From Achromobacter insolitus (lineage in GTDB: Bacteria > Pseudomonadota > Gammaproteobacteria > Burkholderiales > Burkholderiaceae_B), in NCBI RefSeq assembly GCF_002209555.1, contig NZ_NJIF01000001.1, positions 1,054,001-1,118,000 of the forward strand: a stretch of 64,000 nt of DNA. Direction: 5' to 3'. A model generated the notes under the pieces. That model saw only the letters and a program-made list of their open reading frames with translations, made no database searches and had not been told where the DNA came from. The position numbers were made by a program, and so were the translations under genes. Shown here piece after piece: positions 19,655 to 28,988 of the stretch (positions within the stretch are counted from its first letter, which is position 1; the number at the start of each line of letters is the position of its first letter).

Positions 19655-20635
19655 ATGAACCGATACCTCGCCCCCCTGCTGCTGGCGGCCGCCGCAATCG
19701 CTCCCTCGGCGCCCGCGCTGGCCGCGGACGCCTATCCCGCGGCCCGTCCCGTGACGCTGATCGTGCCCTTCCCGCCCGGCGGCCCGACCGACGCCCTGGC
19801 GCGCAGGCTGGCCGACAAGCTCCGGCAGCCGCTTAACCAGAATGTCATTGTCGAGAACCGCGCCGGCGCGGGCGGCAACATCGGTTCGGAATACGTGGCA
19901 ACGGCCAAGCCGGACGGCTACACCCTGTTGTTCGGCACCTCCGGTCCGCTGGCGATCAATGTCAGCCTGTACAAAAAGCAGGGCTACAACCCTGAAACCA
20001 GCTTTGCCCCCATCATCCGCATCGGCCACCTGCCCAACATCCTGGTGGTGAACCCTTCGGTCCCGGCCAACAACGCGCAGCAACTCATCGCCTACGCCAA
20101 GAAAAACCCGGACAAGCTCAGCTATGCCTCGTCGGGCAATGGCGCCTCGTCGCACCTGGCCGGCATTCTCTTCAACAACATGGCCGGCACGCAGATCATG
20201 CACATCCCCTATAAGGGCACGGGTCCGGCGCTCAACGACCTGCTCGGCGGGCAGGTGTCGATGTCGTTCACCGACATCCTTACCGCGCTGCCGTACATCA
20301 AGGCGGGCAAGCTGCGCGCCATCGGCCTGGCCAGCGCCCAGCGCTCGGACGCTCTGCCTGACCTGCCCACGCTCTCCGAACAAGGCCTCAAGGGCTACGA
20401 CGTCAGTGTGTTCTTCGGCATCGTGGCCCCCAAGGGCACGCCTGCCGACGTCGTCGACACTCTGAACCGCGCGTTCAAGACCGCATTGTCCGATCCCGAG
20501 GTCGCGCAGACGTTGCGTAGCCAAGGCATCGTCGAAGCCCAGGACCAGACCCCGCAGGGCTTGTCCACTTTCATCTCGGCCGAAGTGCCGAAATGGCGCG
20601 ACGTCATCAATAGCGCCCACGTTTCCATCGACTGA
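19655..20635 (+). CDS. Bug family periplasmic solute receptor (TctC-like)
   Basis: A 326-aa extracytoplasmic binding protein of the tripartite tricarboxylate transporter family. The signal peptide (residues 1-24) ends at ALA-ADAYP. YPAARPVTLIVPFPPGGPTD is the family N-terminal loop that contacts carboxylates, and IVENRAGAGGNIGSEYVA is the other hallmark. Bug receptors bind organic acids, aromatic acids or amino acids. ATG 19655 has a good GGAG site. It lies between acyl-CoA dehydrogenase and CoA-transferase genes, so its ligand is probably the acid those enzymes process. No TctA or TctB membrane genes are present in the window. Confidence 0.93.
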   Translation: MNRYLAPLLLAAAAIAPSAPALAADAYPAARPVTLIVPFPPGGPTDALARRLADKLRQPLNQNVIVENRAGAGGNIGSEYVATAKPDGYTLLFGTSGPLAINVSLYKKQGYNPETSFAPIIRIGHLPNILVVNPSVPANNAQQLIAYAKKNPDKLSYASSGNGASSHLAGILFNNMAGTQIMHIPYKGTGPALNDLLGGQVSMSFTDILTALPYIKAGKLRAIGLASAQRSDALPDLPTLSEQGLKGYDVSVFFGIVAPKGTPADVVDTLNRAFKTALSDPEVAQTLRSQGIVEAQDQTPQGLSTFISAEVPKWRDVINSAHVSID

Positions 20636-20646
20636 ACGGACCCCAC

Positions 20647-21774
20647 ATGGCTGCAACCCTGCCCAACGCTGGCGCCCTCGCCGGCTGCAAAGTGATAGAC
20701 CTGTCGCGCGTGCTGGGCGGCCCGTACTGCACGCAGATCCTGGCCGACCATGGCGCCGACGTGCTGAAGATCGAGCCGCCCGGTGGCGACGAAACGCGGG
20801 GCTGGGGCCCGCCCTTCCTGGGCGACACCGCGTCCTACTTCATCGGCGTGAACCGCAACAAGGACGGCATGACGCTGGACCTGTCGCAACCCGCCGGCCA
20901 GGAACTGCTGCGCCATCTGCTGGCGGATGCCGACGTGCTGGTGGAGAACTTCAAGCCAGGCACGCTGGAAAAATGGGGCCTGGGGTATGACACCCTCAGC
21001 CGCGACTTCCCCGCGCTGATCCATTGCCGGGTCAGCGGCTTCGGCTCGGACGGCCCGCTGGGCGGCTTGCCGGGCTACGACGCCTGCGCCCAGGCCATGT
21101 GCGGCCTGATGAGCGTAAACGGCGAAGCGGACGGCGAAGCCACCCGCGTCGGCTTGCCGGTAGTGGACATGGTGACGGGCCTGAACGCGGCGGTCGCCAT
21201 TTTGCTGGCGCTGAATGAGCGCGTCCGCAGCGGGCTGGGGCAATTCCTGGACATCACGCTCTACGACTGCGCCTTGTCGCTACTGCATCCCCACGCGCCC
21301 AATTATTTCTATAGCGGCAAGGTGCCTGGGCGCAGCGGCAACGCGCACCCGAACATCGCTCCCTACGAAACGCTGCCCACTGCCAACGGCCCGATCTTCC
21401 TCGCGGTCGGCAACAATCGCCAGTTCACGCTACTGGCGCAGGTCCTGGACACGCCAGGATTGGCGGAGGACGCGCGCTACGCCACCAACGCGGATCGCCT
21501 GCGCAATCGCCAGGCTCTGCGCGACGACCTGTCGGCGCTGCTGGCGGGGCATGACGCCGCCGTGCTGGCCGACCATCTGCTGCGTTGTGGCGTGCCGGCC
21601 GCCGCCGTGCAGACCGTGGACCAGGCGCTGGCGCATCCACATACCCGCCATCGCGGCATGGTGCTGGAACAAGGGGACTACCGCGGCGTCGGCTCGCCGA
21701 TCAAGCTCTCGCGCACGCCAGCAACGCTGCGCAAGCTGCCCCCGGCGCTACGGCCCACCGGCACGGCCGAATAA
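20647..21774 (+). CDS. CaiB/BaiF family III CoA-transferase
   Basis: A 375-residue class III CoA-transferase, expected to move CoA between acids through aspartyl-linked intermediates. The catalytic aspartate is probably Asp174 in LPVVDMVTGLNAAVAI. The N-terminal CKVIDLSRVLGGPYCTQILADHGADV and NRNKDGMTLDL are standard family segments. It starts 11 bp after the Bug gene and would activate the imported acid for the dehydrogenase at 17907. It converges on ggt with only 12 bp between stops. Donor and acceptor acids cannot be read from sequence. Confidence 0.9.
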   Translation: MAATLPNAGALAGCKVIDLSRVLGGPYCTQILADHGADVLKIEPPGGDETRGWGPPFLGDTASYFIGVNRNKDGMTLDLSQPAGQELLRHLLADADVLVENFKPGTLEKWGLGYDTLSRDFPALIHCRVSGFGSDGPLGGLPGYDACAQAMCGLMSVNGEADGEATRVGLPVVDMVTGLNAAVAILLALNERVRSGLGQFLDITLYDCALSLLHPHAPNYFYSGKVPGRSGNAHPNIAPYETLPTANGPIFLAVGNNRQFTLLAQVLDTPGLAEDARYATNADRLRNRQALRDDLSALLAGHDAAVLADHLLRCGVPAAAVQTVDQALAHPHTRHRGMVLEQGDYRGVGSPIKLSRTPATLRKLPPALRPTGTAE

Positions 21775-21786
21775 GCCTGCGCGGCC

Positions 21787-23544
21787 TCAGCCTCCCTGGG
21801 CGGCCCCTTCGCGGCGCGGATCGGCGCCCCCCTGCAGTCCGTCAGCCCCGATCACGATGCCGTGGATGCCGCTCGGGAATTCGGTGATGCGCACCGGATG
21901 CCCCATGCGCTCCAGTGCTGGCGCCAGCGCTTCCAGTGGAGTGCCCTTCTCTAGCTCGGTTTCCTTGTTGCGGCTGCCCATATTGGGCAGATCGATGGCC
22001 TGCTGAATATCCAGGCCCCAATCGAGCACACCCACAATGGTCTTGGCCACGTAGTTGATGATGGCGCTGCCGCCCGGCGATCCCACCAGCAAATAGGGCT
22101 TGCCATCGCGCAGCACGATCATCGGCGCCATCGAACTACGCGGACGCTTGCCTGGCTCGATGCGGTTGGCGACGAGACGGCCTTCGGGATCCTTGTAGGA
22201 CGACGCGAAATCCGTCATTTCGTTGTTCAAAAGAAAGCCGCGCACGAAGATCTTGCTGCCGAATTCATTTTCGATGGTGGTCGTCATGCTCAAGGCATTG
22301 CCCTGCGCGTCCACCGCCACCAGATGACTGGTCGAAGGCAGCGCCAGCGAGTCGTCCTTGCCCAGCGACAGGAGCTTGCCTTCCGGATCCCCGGGGAGCG
22401 CCACCTTCATGCTCCGGTCCGGTTGAATCAAGGCGCCGCGGGCGCGCAGGTAAGCCGGATCCAGCATGGCGCGCACCGGCACCCGCACGAAGTCCGGATC
22501 CGCAACATAGAAGTCGCGGTCCGCGAACGCCAGCCGGCCAGCCTCGGAGAAGTAATGCACCGCCTCCAGGCTGCCCGGCGCATAACGCGCGAGGGGGAAC
22601 TGTTCCAACTCGCCCAGCATTTGCAGCACCGCAATCGGGCCGCTGCTGGGGGGCCCCATGCCGCACAACTGGTAGCCACGATAAGCGCCACAGACGGGAT
22701 CGCGCGTCTTGGCGCGATAGCCGGCCATGTCGTCCAAGCTGAGGTCTCCCGGCACGGCATGGCCGCGCACCGCGGCGACGATGTCCCGGGCGATGTCGCC
22801 TTGGTAGAACGCGTCCGCGCCGTGTTCCGCGACCGCGCGCAGCGTGCGCGCGAATTCGGGGTTCTTCAGCATGTGGCCCACCGGCCAGGGCGTGCCGTCC
22901 GGCGCGTAGAAATAGGCCGCAGCCGCGCCTTGCGCGCGCAGCTCTTTGTTGCCGGCCAAAAGCTTGTGCAGGCGCGGCGACACGGCGAATCCCTGCTCGG
23001 CCAGCCGAATGGCGGGCTGGAACAGATCGGCCCAAGGCAGCACGCCCTGTTCTTTATGTGCCAGCTCCAGCCCGCGCAACAGGCCTGGCGCCCCCACAGC
23101 CAGCCCGCTATTGACGGCGCGGGCGAAAGGAACCGGCTTGCCATCCTGATCCAGGAAGCGTTGCGGCTGGGCCGCGGCCGGCGCGGTCTCGCGGCTGTCG
23201 TAGGTTTGGATGCGGCCGCTCTTGGCGGAATACACCACCATGAAAGCGCCGCCGCCGATGCCGGACGATTGCGGCTCCACCAGGTTGAGCACAAGCTGGG
23301 TGGCGATGGCGGCGTCCACCGCGCTGCCGCCGCGGCGCAGCATTTCGTCGCCGGCCTGCGTCGCCAGCGGGTTGGCCGACGCCACCATGAAATGCGGCGC
23401 GCGCACCAATTTGCGCGTCTGCGTGCCGCTGGCGGCCTCTGGATTCAGGTCTTCCGCGGCCTGTGGCGTGCGCGCCCATGCGGCAGGTATTGCGGCGAGC
23501 AAGGCGGCGAGCATGAGGGCAGCGGCGTGACGGGGTGCGCGCAT
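21787..23544 (-). CDS. ggt: Gamma-glutamyltransferase
   Basis: A 585-residue periplasmic Ntn hydrolase that cleaves or transfers the gamma-glutamyl group of glutathione. A signal peptide covers about residues 1-24. The precursor should self-cleave before the nucleophile Thr405 in LPSTSHLVAVD, giving large and small subunits. VEPQSSGIGGGAFMVVY and the GSPGGSAIINYV segment in the small subunit are typical. Full length, with no frame damage. The start region faces a LysR gene 158 bp away; regulation by it is possible but unproven. Confidence 0.93.
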   Translation of the reverse strand: MRAPRHAAALMLAALLAAIPAAWARTPQAAEDLNPEAASGTQTRKLVRAPHFMVASANPLATQAGDEMLRRGGSAVDAAIATQLVLNLVEPQSSGIGGGAFMVVYSAKSGRIQTYDSRETAPAAAQPQRFLDQDGKPVPFARAVNSGLAVGAPGLLRGLELAHKEQGVLPWADLFQPAIRLAEQGFAVSPRLHKLLAGNKELRAQGAAAAYFYAPDGTPWPVGHMLKNPEFARTLRAVAEHGADAFYQGDIARDIVAAVRGHAVPGDLSLDDMAGYRAKTRDPVCGAYRGYQLCGMGPPSSGPIAVLQMLGELEQFPLARYAPGSLEAVHYFSEAGRLAFADRDFYVADPDFVRVPVRAMLDPAYLRARGALIQPDRSMKVALPGDPEGKLLSLGKDDSLALPSTSHLVAVDAQGNALSMTTTIENEFGSKIFVRGFLLNNEMTDFASSYKDPEGRLVANRIEPGKRPRSSMAPMIVLRDGKPYLLVGSPGGSAIINYVAKTIVGVLDWGLDIQQAIDLPNMGSRNKETELEKGTPLEALAPALERMGHPVRITEFPSGIHGIVIGADGLQGGADPRREGAAQGG

Positions 23545-23702
23545 GGGAAGCTCCAGTGTGCGCCGGCTTTCCGGCAGGGGTTCATGATAGTCAAGGCGGC
23601 GGAGGCTGTCGCGCCGTCAGCCGCAATAGCCGCGGCCCTCCCAGCCTCGTGACCTGCATACGGCTTAGAATCGCGGTTTCCGCCTACGTCCCTCATCGTG
23701 CC

Positions 23703-24608
23703 ATGCGTTTGCGCCATATCGAGATTTTCGAAGCGATCCGCCGTACCGGATCCTTGACCGAGGCCGCGGCTGCGCTGCATATCTCGCAACCGGCAGCCAG
23801 CAAGCTGTTGGCACATGCCGAAACGCAGTTGGGCTTCAAGCTGTTCGAACGCGTAAAGGGCCGGCTCGTTGCCACTCGCGAGGCCGAGATCCTCACCCCC
23901 GAGGTCGCGCGCCTGAACCAGGATCTCAACAGTGTGCGCCGGCTGGCCGCGAGCCTGCGCGATCATCCGAACGGCCATTTGCGGCTGGGCTGCGCGCCCG
24001 CGCTGGGGCTGGGGCTCTTACCCGGCGTCGTGCGCGATAGCCGCGAGGCGCAGCCCGGCATTACCTTCGATATCCACACCCATCACAGCACCGAGCTGGT
24101 GCAGGGGCTGCTGACGCGCGAACTGGACCTGGCCATTACCTTCGACACCAACGACTACCCGGGGCTCACGCGCATGGGCCTGGGCCATACCGAGCTCGTG
24201 CACCTGAGCCGCAAGCCCGGCGCGGGCCCTCTGCCGCTGGCGGAACTGACGGCCATGGCGGGCGATACGCTGATCGTGCTGGACGCGGCCGACGCCTCGG
24301 GCGCCTTGCTGCAGATGGCGCTGGACGCGCAGGGCCTGGATCCCCAGGTCGCCATCCAGGTGCAGACGCACTACGTGGCCTGTGCGCTGGTCGACGCTGG
24401 CTGCGGCGACGCCATCGTGGATGCAATCACCGCCCAGGCGATGCTGCGCCCCGGCATGAACCTGCGCCGCCTGGAACCGGCGCTACGCGTGCCGATCAGC
24501 ATCATGGTGCGCAACCAGGATCCCTTGTCGGCGCTGCACCGCGACTTCATCGAACGCTTGCGCGCGGCCTGCGAAGCCTTGCAAGCCGGGCTGGACGCCA
24601 CGGTCTGA
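23703..24608 (+). CDS. LysR-type transcriptional regulator
   Basis: A 301-aa regulator with the N-terminal helix-turn-helix MRLRHIEIFEAIRRTGSLTEAAA and LHISQPAASKLLAHAE, followed by a periplasmic-binding-protein-like effector domain (about 90-295). It resembles the MetR/CysB-adjacent LysR groups that begin MRLRHIEIF, whose effectors vary. Start ATG 23703 is the first with LysR homology; the frame runs further upstream without features. It is divergent from ggt, whose promoter it may share, and ends at a hairpin facing the next Bug gene. Confidence 0.88.
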   Translation: MRLRHIEIFEAIRRTGSLTEAAAALHISQPAASKLLAHAETQLGFKLFERVKGRLVATREAEILTPEVARLNQDLNSVRRLAASLRDHPNGHLRLGCAPALGLGLLPGVVRDSREAQPGITFDIHTHHSTELVQGLLTRELDLAITFDTNDYPGLTRMGLGHTELVHLSRKPGAGPLPLAELTAMAGDTLIVLDAADASGALLQMALDAQGLDPQVAIQVQTHYVACALVDAGCGDAIVDAITAQAMLRPGMNLRRLEPALRVPISIMVRNQDPLSALHRDFIERLRAACEALQAGLDATV

Positions 24609-24629
24609 CGCCGTATCGACGGAAAACAC

Positions 24630-24653
24630 GACGGGCGCCCGAAGGCGCCCGTC
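24630..24653. terminator. Hairpin between converging LysR and Bug genes
   Basis: Perfect 10-bp arms GACGGGCGCC and GGCGCCCGTC enclose a CGAA tetraloop. The structure lies between the stops of the rightward LysR gene (24608) and leftward Bug gene (24696). The T-run is weak on either side, so termination is likely but not certain. Confidence 0.6.
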
Positions 24654-24695
24654 ATCGCTTGCAGAGCCGGGCAGGCTATGCCTGCCCATGCCGCA

Positions 24696-25688
24696 TCAGT
24701 CCAGCTTGATGTTCTGCTTTTTCACGACGTCCTTCGCCCAGTCATACTGCTCTTTGATTTCCTTGGCGAATTCTTCCGGGGTATTGCCCGACGGAGCCGA
24801 GCCCTGATCATCCAGCGCCTTGATGACCTTGGGGTCCTTCAGGGCCACGACGGCAGCGTCGCGCAGCTTGTTCACGACTTCCATCGGCGTGCCCTTGGGG
24901 GCCAGCAGGCCGTACCAGACAGGCTGGTTCAGCACCGGGAAGCCGGCGTCCTTGAAGGTCGGCACGTCCTTGATGGCTTCAATGCGGTCCGGCCACGCGA
25001 TGGCCATGGCACGCAGCTTGCCCGCCTGGATCTGCGGCATCGACGACGGCAGGTTGTCGAACAGGATTTCGATCTGGCCGCCGACGGCGTCAGCCACGGC
25101 CGGGCCCGATCCCTTGTACGGCACGTGCACGATGTCCGTGCCCGTGGCCATCTTGAAGGATTCGCCCATCAGGTGCAGCACGCCGCAAGTGCCCGAACTG
25201 CCATAGGAGTACTTGCCCGGGTTCTTCTTCAGCTCTTCCAGGAAGCCCTTGAAGTCCTTGGCGGGGAACTTCGGGTTCACGGCCACGACGTTGGCGGTGT
25301 TGGCGAAATTGGTGACCGGCTGGAAGTCCTTGATCGGATCGTAGGGCAGGTCATTGGGGCGGCAGGCGGGGTTCACGGCCATCGTGGACACGGTGGCGAT
25401 AGACAGCGTGTAGCCGTCAGCGTCGGCGCGCGCGGCTTCGGATGCGCCGATGGCGCCGCCAGCGCCGCCCTTGTTTTCCACAACCATGGGCTGGCCCAGT
25501 TCCTGGCTCATGCGCTGCGTCACCAGGCGCGCAATGATGTCGGTCGAGCCGCCAGGCGCGAACGGAACGATCACGCGGATCGGCTTGCTCGGGTACTTGT
25601 CGGCAGCGTGAGCGGCGGAGGCGCCGAGGGTGCCGGCAGCGCCGGTGGCCAGGGCGAGGGCCACGGCCAAGGAGCGGACTTTATTCAT
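24696..25688 (-). CDS. Bug family periplasmic solute receptor (TctC-like)
   Basis: A 330-aa tripartite tricarboxylate receptor. The signal peptide (MNKVRSLAVALALATGAAG and on to SAAHA, about residues 1-28) precedes ADKYPSKPIRVIVPFAPGGS, the family's ligand-loop region, and VVENKGGAGGAIGASEAA. Start 25688 is preceded by GGAGGAA with an 8-base spacer. It is monocistronic here, flanked by a hairpin on one side and a 238-bp gap and the divergent AEC carrier gene on the other. The ligand is unknown. Like the other Bug genes in the window it has no membrane partners nearby. Confidence 0.93.
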   Translation of the reverse strand: MNKVRSLAVALALATGAAGTLGASAAHAADKYPSKPIRVIVPFAPGGSTDIIARLVTQRMSQELGQPMVVENKGGAGGAIGASEAARADADGYTLSIATVSTMAVNPACRPNDLPYDPIKDFQPVTNFANTANVVAVNPKFPAKDFKGFLEELKKNPGKYSYGSSGTCGVLHLMGESFKMATGTDIVHVPYKGSGPAVADAVGGQIEILFDNLPSSMPQIQAGKLRAMAIAWPDRIEAIKDVPTFKDAGFPVLNQPVWYGLLAPKGTPMEVVNKLRDAAVVALKDPKVIKALDDQGSAPSGNTPEEFAKEIKEQYDWAKDVVKKQNIKLD

Positions 25689-25926
25689 AGGTGTGTTTCC
25701 TCCAATATGCGAGCCCGTGTGTGTACGGACCGTTGTGTGATGCGCCTGCCTGTAGACAGGTCCGCAATGAACGGCGGAGGGCGCATGGTCTGTGCGCAGG
25801 GTGAGCACTTTTTATAGGTTGCTTGTGGCACACGCGCCCGCCAGAATGACGGAGAATAGCAGCAAATGCTTACAGACGCATAGCGCAGCGATCCCCGTCT
25901 GACGCGCATCAAATACGTACTTGCAC

Positions 25927-26823
25927 ATGTCGGTTGCCCTTCTGGTTTTCCCTGATTTCATGCTGGTTGCGCTGGGCTGGGCGCTGCGTCACAAACTGAA
26001 TTTCTCCCGCGAATTCTTCGCCGGCACCGAGAGGCTGGTCTACTTCGTCCTGTTCCCCGCGCTGCTGTTCCAGTCCATCCTGCGCACCCCCATCACGGCC
26101 GGCAACGCCGCCATGCTGCTGCAGGCGTCCGCAGCCCTCATCGCGGCTGGCGTGGCGCTTTCATGGCTGGCGGGCCTGGCGCTGCGGCCCTCCCCCGTCA
26201 GCCTGGCCTCGTCCGCGCAATGCGGCTACCGTTTCAATACCTACATAGGCCTCGCCCTCTCGGCCAGCCTGGGCGGCGCCCAGGGCCAGACCATCATGGC
26301 GCTGATCGTCGGCTTTGCCGTGCCCATGGCGAACATTGCCGCGGTCTACGGCCTGGCCCGCCATAGCGGCGGCAGCCTGCTGCGCGAGCTGGCCCGCAAT
26401 CCGCTGGTCGTATCCACGCTGGCAGGGCTGGCCTGCAACCTGGCCGGCGTGCAACTGCCCGGCCCGCTGGACACGGTGCTGGCCCGGCTGGGTGCGGCGG
26501 CCCTCGCGCTGGGCATCATCTGCGTGGGCGCCAGCCTCTCCTGGGAGGGTGGCAAGGGACATGGCCCCCTGATCGCGTGGATGCTTGCCGTCAAGCTGGC
26601 GGCGCTGCCCGCCGTGGCATTGCTGGTCGCCCGCCTCCTGGCGCTGCCGCCCCTGGAGTCGCGGATGCTGCTGCTGTTCGCGGCCCTGCCCACCGCGTCC
26701 GCCGCCTATGTGCTGGCTATGCGCATGGGCGGCGACGGCCGCATGGTGGCCGTACTGATATCGCTGGGCACGCTGTTTTCAGCGCTGACGATTCCCTTGT
26801 GGCTGATGCTCACCGCCGGCTGA
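25927..26823 (+). CDS. AEC family (auxin efflux carrier-like) transporter
   Basis: A 298-aa inner-membrane protein with about ten hydrophobic segments in two halves, as in AEC permeases such as malonate or malate carriers. Recognisable stretches are FFAGTERLVYFVLFPALLFQSIL and the C-terminal ALPTASAAYVLAMRMGGD, which is typical of the family. ATG 25927 is preferred over the in-frame TTG at 25921. It is divergent from a Bug receptor gene, so both may handle organic acids, but that is only positional inference. It ends at a strong bidirectional terminator. Confidence 0.88.
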   Translation: MSVALLVFPDFMLVALGWALRHKLNFSREFFAGTERLVYFVLFPALLFQSILRTPITAGNAAMLLQASAALIAAGVALSWLAGLALRPSPVSLASSAQCGYRFNTYIGLALSASLGGAQGQTIMALIVGFAVPMANIAAVYGLARHSGGSLLRELARNPLVVSTLAGLACNLAGVQLPGPLDTVLARLGAAALALGIICVGASLSWEGGKGHGPLIAWMLAVKLAALPAVALLVARLLALPPLESRMLLLFAALPTASAAYVLAMRMGGDGRMVAVLISLGTLFSALTIPLWLMLTAG

Positions 26824-26844
26824 CGCAGCTTCCGCCTCATACGA

Positions 26845-26870
26845 AAAAAGACCGCCGCAGCGGTCTTTTT
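26845..26870. terminator. Bidirectional rho-independent terminator (AEC gene / fumC)
   Basis: An 11-bp stem AAAAAGACCGC / GCGGTCTTTTT with a CGCA loop and T-runs on both strands. It lies between the stops of the rightward carrier gene (26823) and the leftward fumC gene (26888). Confidence 0.9.
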
Positions 26871-26887
26871 CATGCGCGAGGCAGTCT

Positions 26888-28285
<1,398 letters not shown>

Positions 28286-28392
28286 GGCGCGTGCTACTCC
28301 GTGGCGACGTCGGTTGCGGCTGGCGGCATTGCGCCAGCCACGAGAAAGTTGAGAATGAAAATCAGTTCTAGGTTAGCAGAAACCCGCATTCC

Positions 28393-28398
28393 TATAAT
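28393..28398 (+). promoter_or_regulatory. Candidate -10 box (TATAAT) ahead of tsaE
   Basis: A perfect sigma70 -10 hexamer lies about 50 bp upstream of the tsaE ATG in an AT-rich part of the fumC-tsaE gap. No good -35 hexamer is seen at the usual distance (GGTTAG at 28371-28376 is poor), so confidence is limited. Confidence 0.4.
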
Positions 28399-28448
28399 TG
28401 CGCAAACATCCGTGCTCCCTCCATCGTTTTTACCACTCGCCCCGCGCC

Positions 28449-28988
28449 ATGTCCGCCCCTCTTTGCAGCCTGACCTTGCACCTGCCCGACGAAGCCGCCA
28501 CGGAATCGCTGGCAAGGCAACTCGCCCCCCTGGTTTCCGGCGGCCAGGCCGGTCCGGCGGGGGGACATATCCATCTGCAGGGAGACCTGGGCGCGGGCAA
28601 AACGGCGTTCACGCGGGCCCTGTTGCGGGAAAGCGGCATCACGGGACGGATCAAAAGTCCTAGCTACGCGCTGCTTGAATCCTATAAAGTTTCTAACTTA
28701 TACTTCTATCACCTTGATTTTTATAGATTTAGTGATACGCGAGAATGGTTGGACGCAGGATTCCGGGATTTACTGCGTGACGACGCAGTCGTTTTGATCG
28801 AATGGCCGGAGCGGGCCGGGGGTCTTTTGCCCCCTCCCGACCTGCTGATTTCCCTAGCCTATGCAGGCGACGGACGCGACGCCACCCTGACCGCGTACAC
28901 CGCTCGAGGACAAACATGGTTGAACGCGATTGTCCCCCCGCCCCAGTCGGCGCCCTCCCCTCGGCAGGCGCCACCCGGCGTCGCCTGA
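28449..28988 (+). CDS. tsaE: tRNA threonylcarbamoyladenosine biosynthesis ATPase TsaE
   Basis: A 179-residue P-loop ATPase that works with TsaB and TsaD to make t6A37 in tRNA. Walker A is GDLGAGKT (45-52); IKSPSYALLESY and HLDFYRF are family motifs, with VVLIEWPER near the C-terminal third. Start 28449 gives the usual N-terminus. Bases 28681-28740, encoding about residues 78-98, are only about 28 percent GC, in sharp contrast to both flanks. Its end overlaps the amidase gene by 73 bp, as in the common tsaE-amiB/C pairing. tcdA, which acts on the same modification, is at 3233-4063. Confidence 0.94.
   Translation: MSAPLCSLTLHLPDEAATESLARQLAPLVSGGQAGPAGGHIHLQGDLGAGKTAFTRALLRESGITGRIKSPSYALLESYKVSNLYFYHLDFYRFSDTREWLDAGFRDLLRDDAVVLIEWPERAGGLLPPPDLLISLAYAGDGRDATLTAYTARGQTWLNAIVPPPQSAPSPRQAPPGVA

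Noticed and set aside
21787-23544. Possible damage to ggt because the usual Thr-Thr-His reads Thr-Ser-His
   Set aside because: The nucleophile position is the first residue, Thr405, which is intact, and the frame is complete. Ser at the second position is an acceptable variation.
28681-28740. AT-rich segment of tsaE as an insertion or horizontally acquired piece
   Set aside because: The frame is continuous, the encoded residues (HLDFYRF and surroundings) are expected TsaE sequence, and the protein has normal length, so nothing has been inserted.
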